A DNA stretch of 64,000 nucleotides from Plazaster borealis. Its lineage: Eukaryota > Echinodermata > Asteroidea > Forcipulatida > Labidiasteridae. Made by a program: the position numbers and the translations under genes. The stretch spans positions 16,480,201 to 16,544,200 of the forward strand of contig CM037469.1 of NCBI GenBank assembly GCA_021014325.1, given 5' to 3'. The notes below the pieces were generated by a model. The model saw only the letters and a list, made by a program, of their open reading frames with translations. It did not search any database and was not told the origin of the DNA. Of the stretch, positions 48,801 to 60,800 are shown one piece after another (positions within the stretch are counted from its first letter, which is position 1; each line of letters begins with the position of its first letter).

Positions 48801-51800
48801 CGTTGTTCTCACAGAATAAATATTCATCTGCTCTTTACTTTTGTTATCGTTGAAAAACAGGCAAAGCGAAATGTTTGAAGGGTCTGTATAAGTTTAGTAG
48901 TTCGAACCCATTGTTTGTTTCAATCCTATTTAGTTGTAGATATATACTCTAAAAACTCACCTGTCAAAATATCATTTGAAAAGGTGGTAGCGTTTTTCAG
49001 ATATTGCCGAAAAATCTGGAGCGGTTATGTGTCCACACAGAAGGAATAATCTGCATTTGGAATACACAATCTGAGAAGCGTTAGTGCAGTAACGCTTCTC
49101 AGATTCAAATTGTTGGGGATAAAAAGTGATATCTTTTTCCATAACCGCAGTACTTCGAAGTGAACAGTTTCCCAAAATGCATTATACTATCCAAAGCTGC
49201 TTTACTTCTTACCAAGTAAGTTTTTATTGTCATTAATTTTCAGAGTCGTTACCAAACGTATACAGACCCTTCAAATGAGATACCTTTTATCTTTTGTCAT
49301 TATTTAATAGTGGACACAAGTCAAGCACCTGTGCTGTTAGAGCATCGTGCAACCCTGAAGAAGGGCACCACTATCTTAGATTCCCCTACCGCCCAGGGCA
49401 GTACGGATACGGTCTACACGAACGTCAGAGACTTCACTGAAATTCAGATTATATGGAAAAGCTCGTACCAACCCACCCATCTCTCAGCTCCAGGCAGTGG
49501 TCATCCGTACATCGAAAGTGTAAGACTAGGTGTTGTGTCAGCGACCGTTACTGCCGTCATAAACCGTGAGTTCGTTACATTTCTTTTAGAGCCCACGTTT
49601 CAAGTCTCTATCGCGGTCATTGCCAATCCCTCAATAAGATAATGAGTGCCGAAATTTCATCAGTTCAAGGTAAATCTAAATAAATGATTGAAATTTGTGA
49701 AACCCGACCACAACTGAACTTGCAGGGGCCTTTTGCATTGTGACTGCTCTACATTCCGAGACCCCTAAGTTCCGACAACCCTATGTTCCAAAAAAAAACG
49801 ATCGTGATTTACACGCTAGTGTAAGGGTTAGGGTTAGGGTTATAATACTTAGGGTAAGGAAAATACACAATAGGGGTGTCGAAACACAGGAGTATCTGAA
49901 CAGGGTTGTCGAAACAACGGTATGTAACCTGTAAGATATGCCTCCAATTATCTTATGCACATTGCCACTTTCATTGTATAAATAGCGCCCTCAAGGGTTG
50001 AGACATGTAATCTCTCATCTTCCAATATGGCGAGTTAAACAGGTGAGCCTTTTACATTTGACATCAATAAACCCATGTGATATCCCACAAACTGGCGACG
50101 AGGATGACTTAAAAACTTTATCTAACTGATATACATTATATACCTCAACTCTTCAACTAGACATTTGGCATTTTGAAGCAGTATTTATTGCTGATTTATA
50201 GTGATTTGGATCCCGTTTTCCCAAATAACTTGACAACGTGATCTCCGTCATACTACTGTTTTGTGCATGCTATACACATAGTCAACGTGAATAGTCGGTG
50301 TGCATTACGATGGCGTCTATGATGATCGGTCGTATCGATCCCTTCAAGAACGCAGAAGAGGATTGGCCAACATATGTTGAACGTTTAGAGCAATATTTTG
50401 AGGTGAACAGTTTAGATGATAGCAAGAAAGTTCCGGCCCTGATTAGTCTTATTGGAAGTAAAACATATGGGCTGTTGAAGAATTTGACAACACCCGCCAA
50501 ACCCTCCTCCAAAACTTATGATGAACTTGTGAACATTTTAACTTCACATCTGTCTCCCAAACCCCTGGTAATTGCGGAGCAATTTCGATTTCATAAAAGA
50601 GATCAGAGAGAGGGGGAACGTGTCAGCGTCTATCAAGCTGAGTTACGCAGGTTAGCTGAGCACTGTAACTTCGGGGAGTATCTCAATGAAGCTCTACGTG
50701 ATAGATTTGTCTGTGGATTGCGAGCCGGTAACATCCAAAATTGGTTATTGGCTGAAGATAAGCTCACATTGAAAAAAGCTACAGAATTAGCAATCGCAAT
50801 GGAAACCGCAGCCAAAGATGCAGTTGAACTACAACAACAACTGAAGCCAAACAATGCAGTACATGCCATAACTACAAAGAAGTCTTCTTACTCTTCTTCA
50901 TTTTCTTCATCTTGCTACCGATGTGGAAAAAAAGGACACACTCCTGACAACTGCCGTTTTAAAGATGCAACATGTCACTCCTGTGGAAAACATGGTCACA
51001 TAGCACCAGTCTGCCGATCCAAACCACCTCGCACTCCATCCAACAAACCCCAACCCTATCAGAAGCGTAAGGGGAATGTTAAGGTCATGGAGGAAATCTC
51101 AAATATGGATGATGATGATGATGATGTATTGATAGCCAGAGTAAGCATCCACACTGTTGGCCGCACTGCTTGTGACACAAGTACTGCTGTATTTGTGACT
51201 CTACATCTCAATAACACTCCAGTCAAAATGGAAGTGGACACTGGTTCTGCAATCACAATACTTTCCATGGCAGACTACAAGAAATACTTACCTCATGAGA
51301 AGCTGCTAAAGACAAAGGTGAAATTACAAACCTACACTGGAGAGAAAGTCACTCCTGCAGGAATCGTTGAAGTCAATGTCTCGTACAACATGCAGCACTA
51401 TTTTGGTAAACTGTACGTCGTTGCAGGTGGTGGACCTCCAATACTAGGCCGTGATTGGCTAGCACACATAAAGCTGGATTGGCCCAACTTGCTAGCAATT
51501 TCGACGGTACAACCTACAACGACCACTGAAGAAAAACTAAAATCACTCCTGAATGAATATCCTGAGCTCTTCAGTGAAGGAATTGGTGAGCTGAAAGAGA
51601 TAAGAGGAAAACTCAAACTAAAGGAAAATGCGCAACCCGTCTTCATGAAAGCGAGACAGGTGCCATACGCTCTTCGACCGAAAGTTGAAGCTGAACTAGA
51701 GAAACTTCAGCGGCAGAACATAATAGAACCTGTAGAGAATAGTGAGTGGGCAACCCCGATAGTCCCTGTACCAAAACCAAATGGTGGTGTCCGCATTTGT

Positions 51801-54800
51801 GGTGACTTCAAAGTGCTAGTCAATCCAAATATAATCGTTGATCACTACCCAATGCCGAGAGTGGAAGATGTCTTTGCCACACTTTCGGGAGGACAGAGGT
51901 ACAGCAAACTTGATTTACGTCAAGCTTACCTACATATGGTGATGGACTCCGAGTCAAAAAAGTTACTCACGATCAACACCCACAAGGGACTCTTTGCCTT
52001 CAACCGCCTAGCTTTTGGTGTAGCATCTGCACCTGCCATGTGGCAAAGGACCATGGAACAAGTGCTCCAAGGCATACCTGGCGTCCAATGTATCCTTGAT
52101 GACATGATTATCACAGGCCGCACTGGTGAAGAGCATCTTGACAACTTAAGGAGAGTCCTCCAAAGACTTCAAAAAAGTGGACTACGCTTGAATCAAGCAA
52201 AGTGTGAATTTCTCAAGAAGAAAGTAATCTTCTGCGGTCATGAGATAACGGAAGATGGTCTCAAGAAAACTGAGGACAAAATCAATGCTGTGATGAATGC
52301 ACCATGCCCCACCGATGTCAGCCAATTGCGATCCTTTCTGGGCTTGGTAAATTACTACCACCGGTTCTTACCCAACTTAGCAACTAAGCTACACCCGTTA
52401 CATCAGCTGCTCGAGAAGAACCACAAGTGGGAATGGAATGCAAACTGTGAAAAGGCATTTCAAAAAGCAAAATCACTCATCACTACAGATGAAGTCCTAA
52501 CCCATTATGACCCAAGTCTTCAAGTAAAACTTGCATGTGATGCTTCACCATATGGCCTGGGTGCAGTTATGTCACATGTCATGCCCGATGGATCAGAGCG
52601 TCCCATATCGTATGCATCTCGCACACTAACGACTGCCGAACGCAACTACTCTCAGATAGACAAAGAGGCACTTGCTTTGGTGTGGGGTGTGAAGAAATTT
52701 AATCTCTACTTATGTGGACGGAAATTCACTTTAGTGACTGACCACCAACCACTTACCTCCATCTTTAATCCAGTAAAGAGCACCTCTGTAACCACTGCTG
52801 CACGCCTTGTGAGATATGCAGTTTTCTTGGCGGTCACGATTATGACATCGAGTATAAGAGCACTACACTACACGGCAACGCTGATGGCTTATCTCGATTG
52901 CCCTTGGGCCAAACAATGTCCCCACAGAATGATCCAGTCGACATATTCAACATGACTCAATTTGAGACTTTACCAGTCTCCAGCGCTGATGTTCGTAAAG
53001 AAACAGCTAGAGATCCCCTACTTGCCAGAGTGTTTGAGAACACCCTGAAGGGATGGCCCAAGAATCTTGATCCAACTCTAGCAACATTCTACAGTCGCAG
53101 AAACGAGATCACTCTATATGATGGTTGCTTGATGTGGGGAATCCGTGTTATCGTCCCCAACAAATTGCGCACGAAAGTACTAAATGAGCTCCATGAAGGC
53201 CATTTGGGTATCGTCAAGATGAAGACTCTTGCGCGTAGTTTTGCTTGGTGGCCAGGAATTGACCACGACATTGAACAGTTAGCAAAAGGATGCACCGGCT
53301 GCCAACAGGTCCAGCACAACCCAGCTCAAGCCCCACTTCACACTTGGGAATGGCCTGCAAAACCTTGGCAGAGAATACACATCGATTATGCCGGGCCATT
53401 CTTGGGACACATGTTCTTGGTAGTAGTAGATGCTCATTCAAAGTGGCCTGAAGTAATACCTACCAAAGCTACTACGTCTAGTGAGACGATCGATATCCTG
53501 AGAACAATTTTTGCACGATATGGTATTCCAGAACAACTCGTGAGTGACAATGGCCCCCAATTTAAGTCTGATGAGTTTGAAATGTTTATGAAGCAGAATG
53601 GCATTAAGCACATCACCTCAGCCCCATATCACCCATCCACGAATGGTCTTGCAGAGCGCTTTGTGCAAACATTCAAGAATGGACTGAAGTCTATGGTGGG
53701 AGAGGAAGGTTCAATCACTCAAAAGCTGTCCCGGTTCCTGATTGCGTATCGCAATGCCCCCCATGCCACGACTGGACAGTCACCCGCATTGATGCTCATG
53801 GGAAAGAATCTCCGTTCTAGACTGGACATCATCAAACCAGACATTCGTCACCGTGTCACTCAGAAACAGGTAGAACAGACGGTGTGTCACAAATCCTCAA
53901 AGACAACTCGAGAACTACACGAGAATCAACATGTGCTAGTTCGTGACTACAGAGGCCCTCAGAAGTGGATAACGGGAGTTATCAATGCACGCACTGGCCC
54001 GCTGTCATATGAAGTAAGAGTTGGCCCAGACTCCATCTGGCGTAGACACATTGATCAACTTCTTGACGCAGAAACTGCAAAACCCTTCGATCAACAGCCA
54101 GAGATGGACCCTGATACTCTACCTTCTGTCATTCCAGAGACCAGTGGCCAGACTACATCAGATCCCCCAATAACTTCCACATCACCAGGATCTACATCAC
54201 CCTTACAGAGTGGAAACGAACAACCAACTTATGTTTCTACAACAACAGGATCTCCTTCAAAGACTGAGCGTCGCTATCCGCTGCGAACTCGGAAACCCCC
54301 TGATAAACATGATCTTTAGCCGGTGGCTATAGAAACCATGATTCACAGAAACTGTATTCGTGTTCCGAGGCTTGGGAAGCCACGTTCTGTTTATTATTAT
54401 TGTTCCGTAGAATTAGTGTTTTTGGAAAGTTGCTAAATTCAAAACAAAAGATTTGTTGTTAAACAAAAGCAGGTAATTTACTCTTTACTTGTTTGTTAAC
54501 CTGCAGTTTATTTCAATATCTAAAGGAGAAAGTTAAACATGCCTTCATTGATACAGGATTTTCATTATGACAAACTAAGTGCATAAATAACTTGAACTCT
54601 GAACTCTCTAATTTAGTGGGGAGGAAATGTAAGATATGCCTCCAATTATCTTATGCACATTGCCACTTTCATTGTATAAATAGCGCCCTCAAGGGTTGAG
54701 ACATGTAATCTCTCATCTTCCAATATGGCGAGTTAAACAGGTGAGCCTTTTACATTTGACATCAATAAACCCATGTGATATCCCACATAACCTTTTGCAT

Positions 54801-57800
54801 GGTGCTGAGAGATTGAACTCGCAACCAAAATGTAATACGTAAATGTAATGAGGGTGGAAGGGCATTTTTGTGGTGTAATTAACAACTTTCATTTACTGAC
54901 ACTGCACATCGGTAATACAACAAGTAGAATACAGTAACAACTTGAAAGTTTTCCTTGTGGGAAGACTATACCACACAAGGAAAGAACTGACATAGTTACT
55001 GATTCTAATCAGTCTGTTGTACTCCTTTTGTTAGCTCTCTATGCAAAGGTCAACTTAACAAAATAAAGACAATTTATTTCCACGACATAAACTTAACTTT
55101 TGACCTGGCCCTATCTATAGGAGCTGGAACAAGAATAACTTCAATCGCAACTTCAGCATCCTGCTCAACTGCCGGATCTCGTGACAATCCTGCGACTGAC
55201 TTGGTTACATGTGATCGTACTTTCTCCATCAACTATAATTCGTGGACGCCAGCCACTGGAGATATGTAAGTTATAATCAAATTTTGAAGGTAAGCTTAAA
55301 CATTCTTGGAGAACTCACAGGTTTTTTTTCTTGTGACTACACCAGGCACAATCGAAAGCTTTTTTGTTTGAAGATCACTGGATGGAAAGAACATTCTCAT
55401 ACCAAAATTTGTATTCAATGATCATACATTATATTATACAAAGTAAAGATATTTGCATTGACATAAAGCTTTAGAAAAGGACAAAAGAGCATCAGAAAAA
55501 AATCAAAAAATGACACCAAAAACAGCACTGCCCATGGTGAAAACAGTGTGAGCAAAAGACCAATTTGGGGATATCATTTTTTCCTCCGTACAATTGATGA
55601 TTTTCGTCTTTTGAACTTAATTTCAGACTAAGGTATGACCTAACATCAGTCAGTGGCGGATACATGAAACTGTACGATAGGGATAATTCAAACAGAATCA
55701 TTACCCGGTACTACACTGGCAGGACGACGTCGGGGTACTCAACTTTCACCTTTGACTTCACCGACCCCTACCACTGTGTGGATGTCAACAGCGGGTGCCG
55801 AAATACTATGTTGCATGCTGGTGATGACGTCACCTCAGAGGTAAGCTTTTGTCTGTGTACGTTTTTTCTTTGTTTTTGTAACTGCAACGAAAGTCCACGT
55901 TTTCATGACAAGATACAACTTGTTGGCTTGTATTTCATGTTTAATGCTACACTTTAGCACCGTGCATCAACATATTTATCATCATAATATTAATTGTCAT
56001 TACTTATTTTAAAAGGCAATGTTTACGGTCACGTGGGAAGGCTGGGTCGACGGCCTTTCTGGTATCAAGGACTTTGACCTACAAGTGAGACAACTGTCAG
56101 GAAGCCATGGTGACCAGATGACGGAAATCAATGACAGTCCAGCTGTTTATTCCGATATCACTGAATCGGGACAGGAGATCACCCTACCTCATATCGGTAC
56201 GTTAACAAATATCACAGGGTTTAGACTGAATGTTCAAGTTCAGTAATAACCTAAATCAATCAAGTGAGGTTTGCGGAGACAACATGTAATCAATCTCATT
56301 ATGAACTGGGGTGGGTTTGAGAAGTACCACCGGTTTAACACCTCAACGTTTCGATCAGTGTGCTCTGATCATCTTCAGGAGAATGTTGGACTCTATTGCT
56401 GTAACCTAAATCAAGAAATACAGCCACTTAAGGTTGACGTTACATTGTATCAAGTAAACGTCGATAAAATGATGGGAATCAGTAGAATTGAGTCTGTGGA
56501 GATTGTCTTTGTACCTACAGAACTACTTGGCATACCTGACTTAAATCATAGTTTGAAAATGAAATGAGTGAAAGCAAGTATTTTGATAAATACTGCGGGG
56601 GAAAAATAGTTTCTCAATGGTTAATTGTATAGAAAAGGGTACCTGTGACATTTTAAAACGGTTGAAAAAGTTATGATACAGCAGAGGTATGTGTGGGGCA
56701 CATTTCGCACTACCCACATTATTTAACTGTTTTGAGTAACAGTTTTGTGGAAACTGCAGAATTACTCAAAATTAAAACTACAAGTTTAGTGACAAGGATG
56801 CGTTTTCTTCTGTACTAAAACTTAAGGTGTCTACTCTATCGTCTTGACCGTGGATGACAACGCTGGCAACACTCGCCTGAGTAGACGTTTCGTTTTCTTT
56901 GACGATGACCCGAATGACGTGGCCATACAGGACACATACCCAATGCGTGTTCTGTCTGCTACCACACAAACCAGCTATGAGTGGATCACCACACTGGGAA
57001 CGACTGGAGGAACTACCTCGGTACCTCTGGACTGGACGAACCATTTCATTAACTTGCATCACGTTAACCAGGGGTTGTTAAAACCAATTGGTCAATGGGC
57101 TAGTGGTAGTATTGATGATGGTGAGTACACCTACGTGTCAAGTAAAAAAAACTAACTTGAAATTCCACCTTATATTTTTTTAGGATAGCTGCCATTTAGT
57201 GGGACTGGAAACTTAGATTATTTTTTGATTTTGTTTCAAGACTCCCTAAGTCATTAAAGTTGAATGGCCCGATTTTCGCCAATTTTCTCTGCACGTGATT
57301 TAAGATGAAGACGTTTCAAAACGAAAAACATACAACAATTTTTGCATAGGCCACGAGCAATGCACAAAATACTTTTAACATGCAAGATTGTATGTACATG
57401 GCAATTGGACTCGAGATAATGTCAGGATCCCGACTGAGCTGATCTGGACCTTGATTTTACTTTACATTTCATCGCATTTCATTTTTAGAATACAAAATGT
57501 TTGTCTTTGCTTACTTTGCTCCCTCTCACATGTTTTCCTTTGAGCAGACTATGACCAGAATTTCGGAAAGCGAGGCCGTGCAGCAATCCCAAATGCCCTC
57601 GGCATTACACAGTTCCGAGTCTTTCACAGCATCGGTGGCAGGCCAATCGTTGACGCGTCTGAAGACAACGCGGGCCACTGGAGTAATGAAGCGTTGAACA
57701 CACAAGCAACTTATGACTTGACCTTGGTGGATGGCGATTCCATTCGCTTTTGGGTAGAGGCTAGAGATATCGCTGGTCACTTCGTGAGGGACAGTGTATT

Positions 57801-60800
57801 AGTTCATGCTGATTCTTCTCCACCAATCATTGAAGATTTCTGGCTTGTTCGGGGCAATGATGTGAATATAGCCGTACATAATTCAGTCGACTTGAACGAT
57901 TTAAGGTAAGACACGCTTGGTAGGATTTTATTATGACCTTAATTTTCATGAACTTGGAAAAATAGTTGGAACTTTTCTTTCTCTTGAAATACCTCGAGGT
58001 GGTGATAACAGTCACTAATTTTCTCTACAACCTGATTGATCTATGAAAATTTAAATAGATGTTCTCAAAAGTGTAAGCCGTCGAGTAGATTAAACTCATG
58101 TGACTGATGAATAATTGTGAAAAAGGCGCTCTGTGCTTAATGTTGGAGATTCGATTTCCTTCCTTCCTGATTCATTGGAGAAAAGACAAGTCCATTCCTT
58201 TCCCATTTTATCTATCAGTGTGGAGTTTAGGACCTATGACATACACAGTGGGGTTCGAACCATCGAGTGGCGTCTATTTGACAATCAGACGGGGAGCGAG
58301 GTTGAACACGGAGGTCAGCAAGTTCCTGCAGTCAAAGTTGACCAGGTAAAAGGAAATACGTCTGCTGCCTATCTTTTCTTTTCTTTTTGAAAGCTGTTGG
58401 TGAAAGCCATCAATTAAAGAAAACATATTAAATTATAATTCCAGTTATACTTGGTTGATATTTATTGTTCTCCTAGGATATTGAAGACTGTGATCCAATA
58501 ACATGTATGTGTGTCCCTGTCGGTGACTGTTACAAGGTGGACTACGGATTCAAACCTATATTCCACGTTGGTGTGCATAGCTTTAACTATAACATTATGC
58601 TGACGGTTACCAACCATGCTAGACTGGTGACATCTCAAACAATCCAGGTAGGATTCAAGAATAGTTCCTCGAACAAACAGTAGTGTTTTGGGTAAAAAGA
58701 AATCGACCTAAATGACAAGTTTATTGCACTTAAATTATAACTTTTGTCTGAAATGTATATGTATAGATCACTGTGGACGCATCGCCCCCTCAAGCTGGTG
58801 TGGTGCATGATGGGATTCGCGGGTCAAATGAGATCGACTTTCAGGAGGTCAGTGACCTCGCTGCGCACTGGGAAGGATTCTTTGACAGGGAGAGCGGGGT
58901 CAAATTTTATGAGTATATTTTTGACTTCACATGCTGGAATGATGCAGACAGGATACCTTCCATCAAAAACAATGTAAGCCCTGAAAATCAAATCATAATC
59001 TAAAAGCATATACAAGCAAACACGAGGCATCATGTGCAGTTATGGTCAAGCATACAATTTGAGTTACTATAAATCTACATGCAAATACAAGCATATATAG
59101 ACATCCACGAAGCATCATAAGTAGGTATGGTCAAGCATACACAGTTAAGTCACATATCAAACACAAATCATCATATGTAGCCATGGTCAAGCATACAATT
59201 TAAGTCACTATAAATATACCAGCATATACAAGCATACACGAGACATCATGTAGCTATGGTCAAGCATGTACACACAAAAGTTCACATGAACATACAAACG
59301 TAAGCAAACACCATACATCATATGTAGCTATGGTCAAGCAAGGCACTATATGAATTTACAAGCACATACAAGCATAAACGAGGCATCAAATGTAGTTATG
59401 GTCAAGCATACGCAGATAATTCACTATGGGTCTACATGTATTTACAAACAAATACAAGCATACACGAGGCATGATCTGTAGCAATGGTCAAGCAAACACA
59501 TTTTGCTTCACTGTGAAGTTACAATCATATACAAGCTATAACAATTAAGTTACTTTTCTTTGACCAACATTACAACCATAGATGACAAGAACTACCGCCA
59601 CACATGCAACTTGGACAGCGCCATCACCAGGCATGTACTTCATCACAGTTATCGCTTACAACCGTGCCTTAGAGCCTTCTGTTTCTATCTGTTCGGATGG
59701 TGTCATGATCGACACTAGCCCACCAGAGCTGTATAATATATCAATCAGTGACGCTCGAATATGGCCAGGTCTTGCCAAGGACAGTGAGGGACGTGTGTGG
59801 TTCATTGATGAACATCGATTGAAGACTGAACTACTGAACGTGTCTGACGTGTGCAGGTAATATTTCACTAAGTTTATCTCAACCTTAGTACAAGTTTGTT
59901 TGAAAAGGATTGATGGCTATAGTTTTATTTATTTGTTTGCTTTTCCATCAATTGAAGCGAAGACCTTGGTCTCACCACAAGGCTGTTTTTTGTTGAATAT
60001 GACTAGCTCCCTGTGCAATACTTTGTTACATGTCAAGCACAAATAACTTGGCAGGTTTAAAGTATGCTTGCTTGGTATCATACTTTCCAGAGATAATTTA
60101 TGACCACGCCTTGTCCCTGCATTCAGGTCCAAGGCAACGGTAGTGAGTGACATAGAGGTGTATCCAGGAAATCGCATCTCAAATGACTCGATACCATTCA
60201 TCGGAGAAGACAATAATTGTCTGTGGACATCCGGTATTCAAGAGAAAGTCTTTCTTCCTTCACACAGACATGTAAGGAATTCAAAACTTTTTGATAAGCT
60301 TCCTTCAACCTTAAACCCCTTTTCAAGCAGTGGTTTGAGCCGATAAAGAATCGTTTCGCTGGAAAATCTGTAATCCCTGTGTAGCCTGAGATTAAGCCAA
60401 ACTATTAAACCGCGGAGGCTTTTAGAGCGTAAATGCAACTTTTTAGCAAATGATCGATCTTAAAAGAAAGCCAGTCTTAATGATAGATAGAAATTTATTT
60501 AGAGTATAAAATGCTAACCATGTGAAAGCATATTCCAAATGTTGGTTTTACACATTTCTGAAGCAACACGTACACATATTGAAGACTGCAAATCAGGATA
60601 TTTTCTAACCATGTCTCAGTTCTCTAAATTTTTCATTTCAAAGAAATATAATTAAGTATTTAACAATTAACAATTTGGTTTGTTTCCAGATTATCTTGTC
60701 TTGGTCGGGGAGTGACGCAGAGAGCTCCATTTCCGACTACGAGATAGGTCTGAGCAGTGACCCATCCAATCCGACCCCTGACCTTGTGACCTTCATGTCA

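Larger units (their letters stand above)
49925..54792 (+). mobile_element. Ty3/gypsy LTR retrotransposon with TAACC target duplications
   Basis: Bounded by 5-bp direct repeats TAACC (49925-49929 and 54788-54792). LTRs at 49930-50089 and 54628-54787 are each 160 bp, start TG and end CA, and I see no difference between them. A TGG-starting primer-binding site lies at 50093 and a polypurine tract (GTGGGGAGGAAA) directly before the 3' LTR. Internal frames carry gag, protease, reverse transcriptase, RNase H and integrase in Ty3/gypsy order. It sits in the sense direction in an intron of the plus-strand gene. Identical LTRs imply very recent insertion. Confidence 0.95.

Noticed and set aside
52829..52955. 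Programmed -1 frameshift between RT/RNase H and integrase
   Set aside because: The break falls inside conserved RNase H sequence with no obvious slippery heptamer, so a single-base loss or read error is simpler; kept only as an open alternative.
56271..56570. Plus-strand 98-residue frame in an intron
   Set aside because: Contains a CTCAACGTTTCGATCAGTGT-type segment followed by CATCTTCAGG that I associate with dispersed repeats, possibly Penelope-like; no coding motif.
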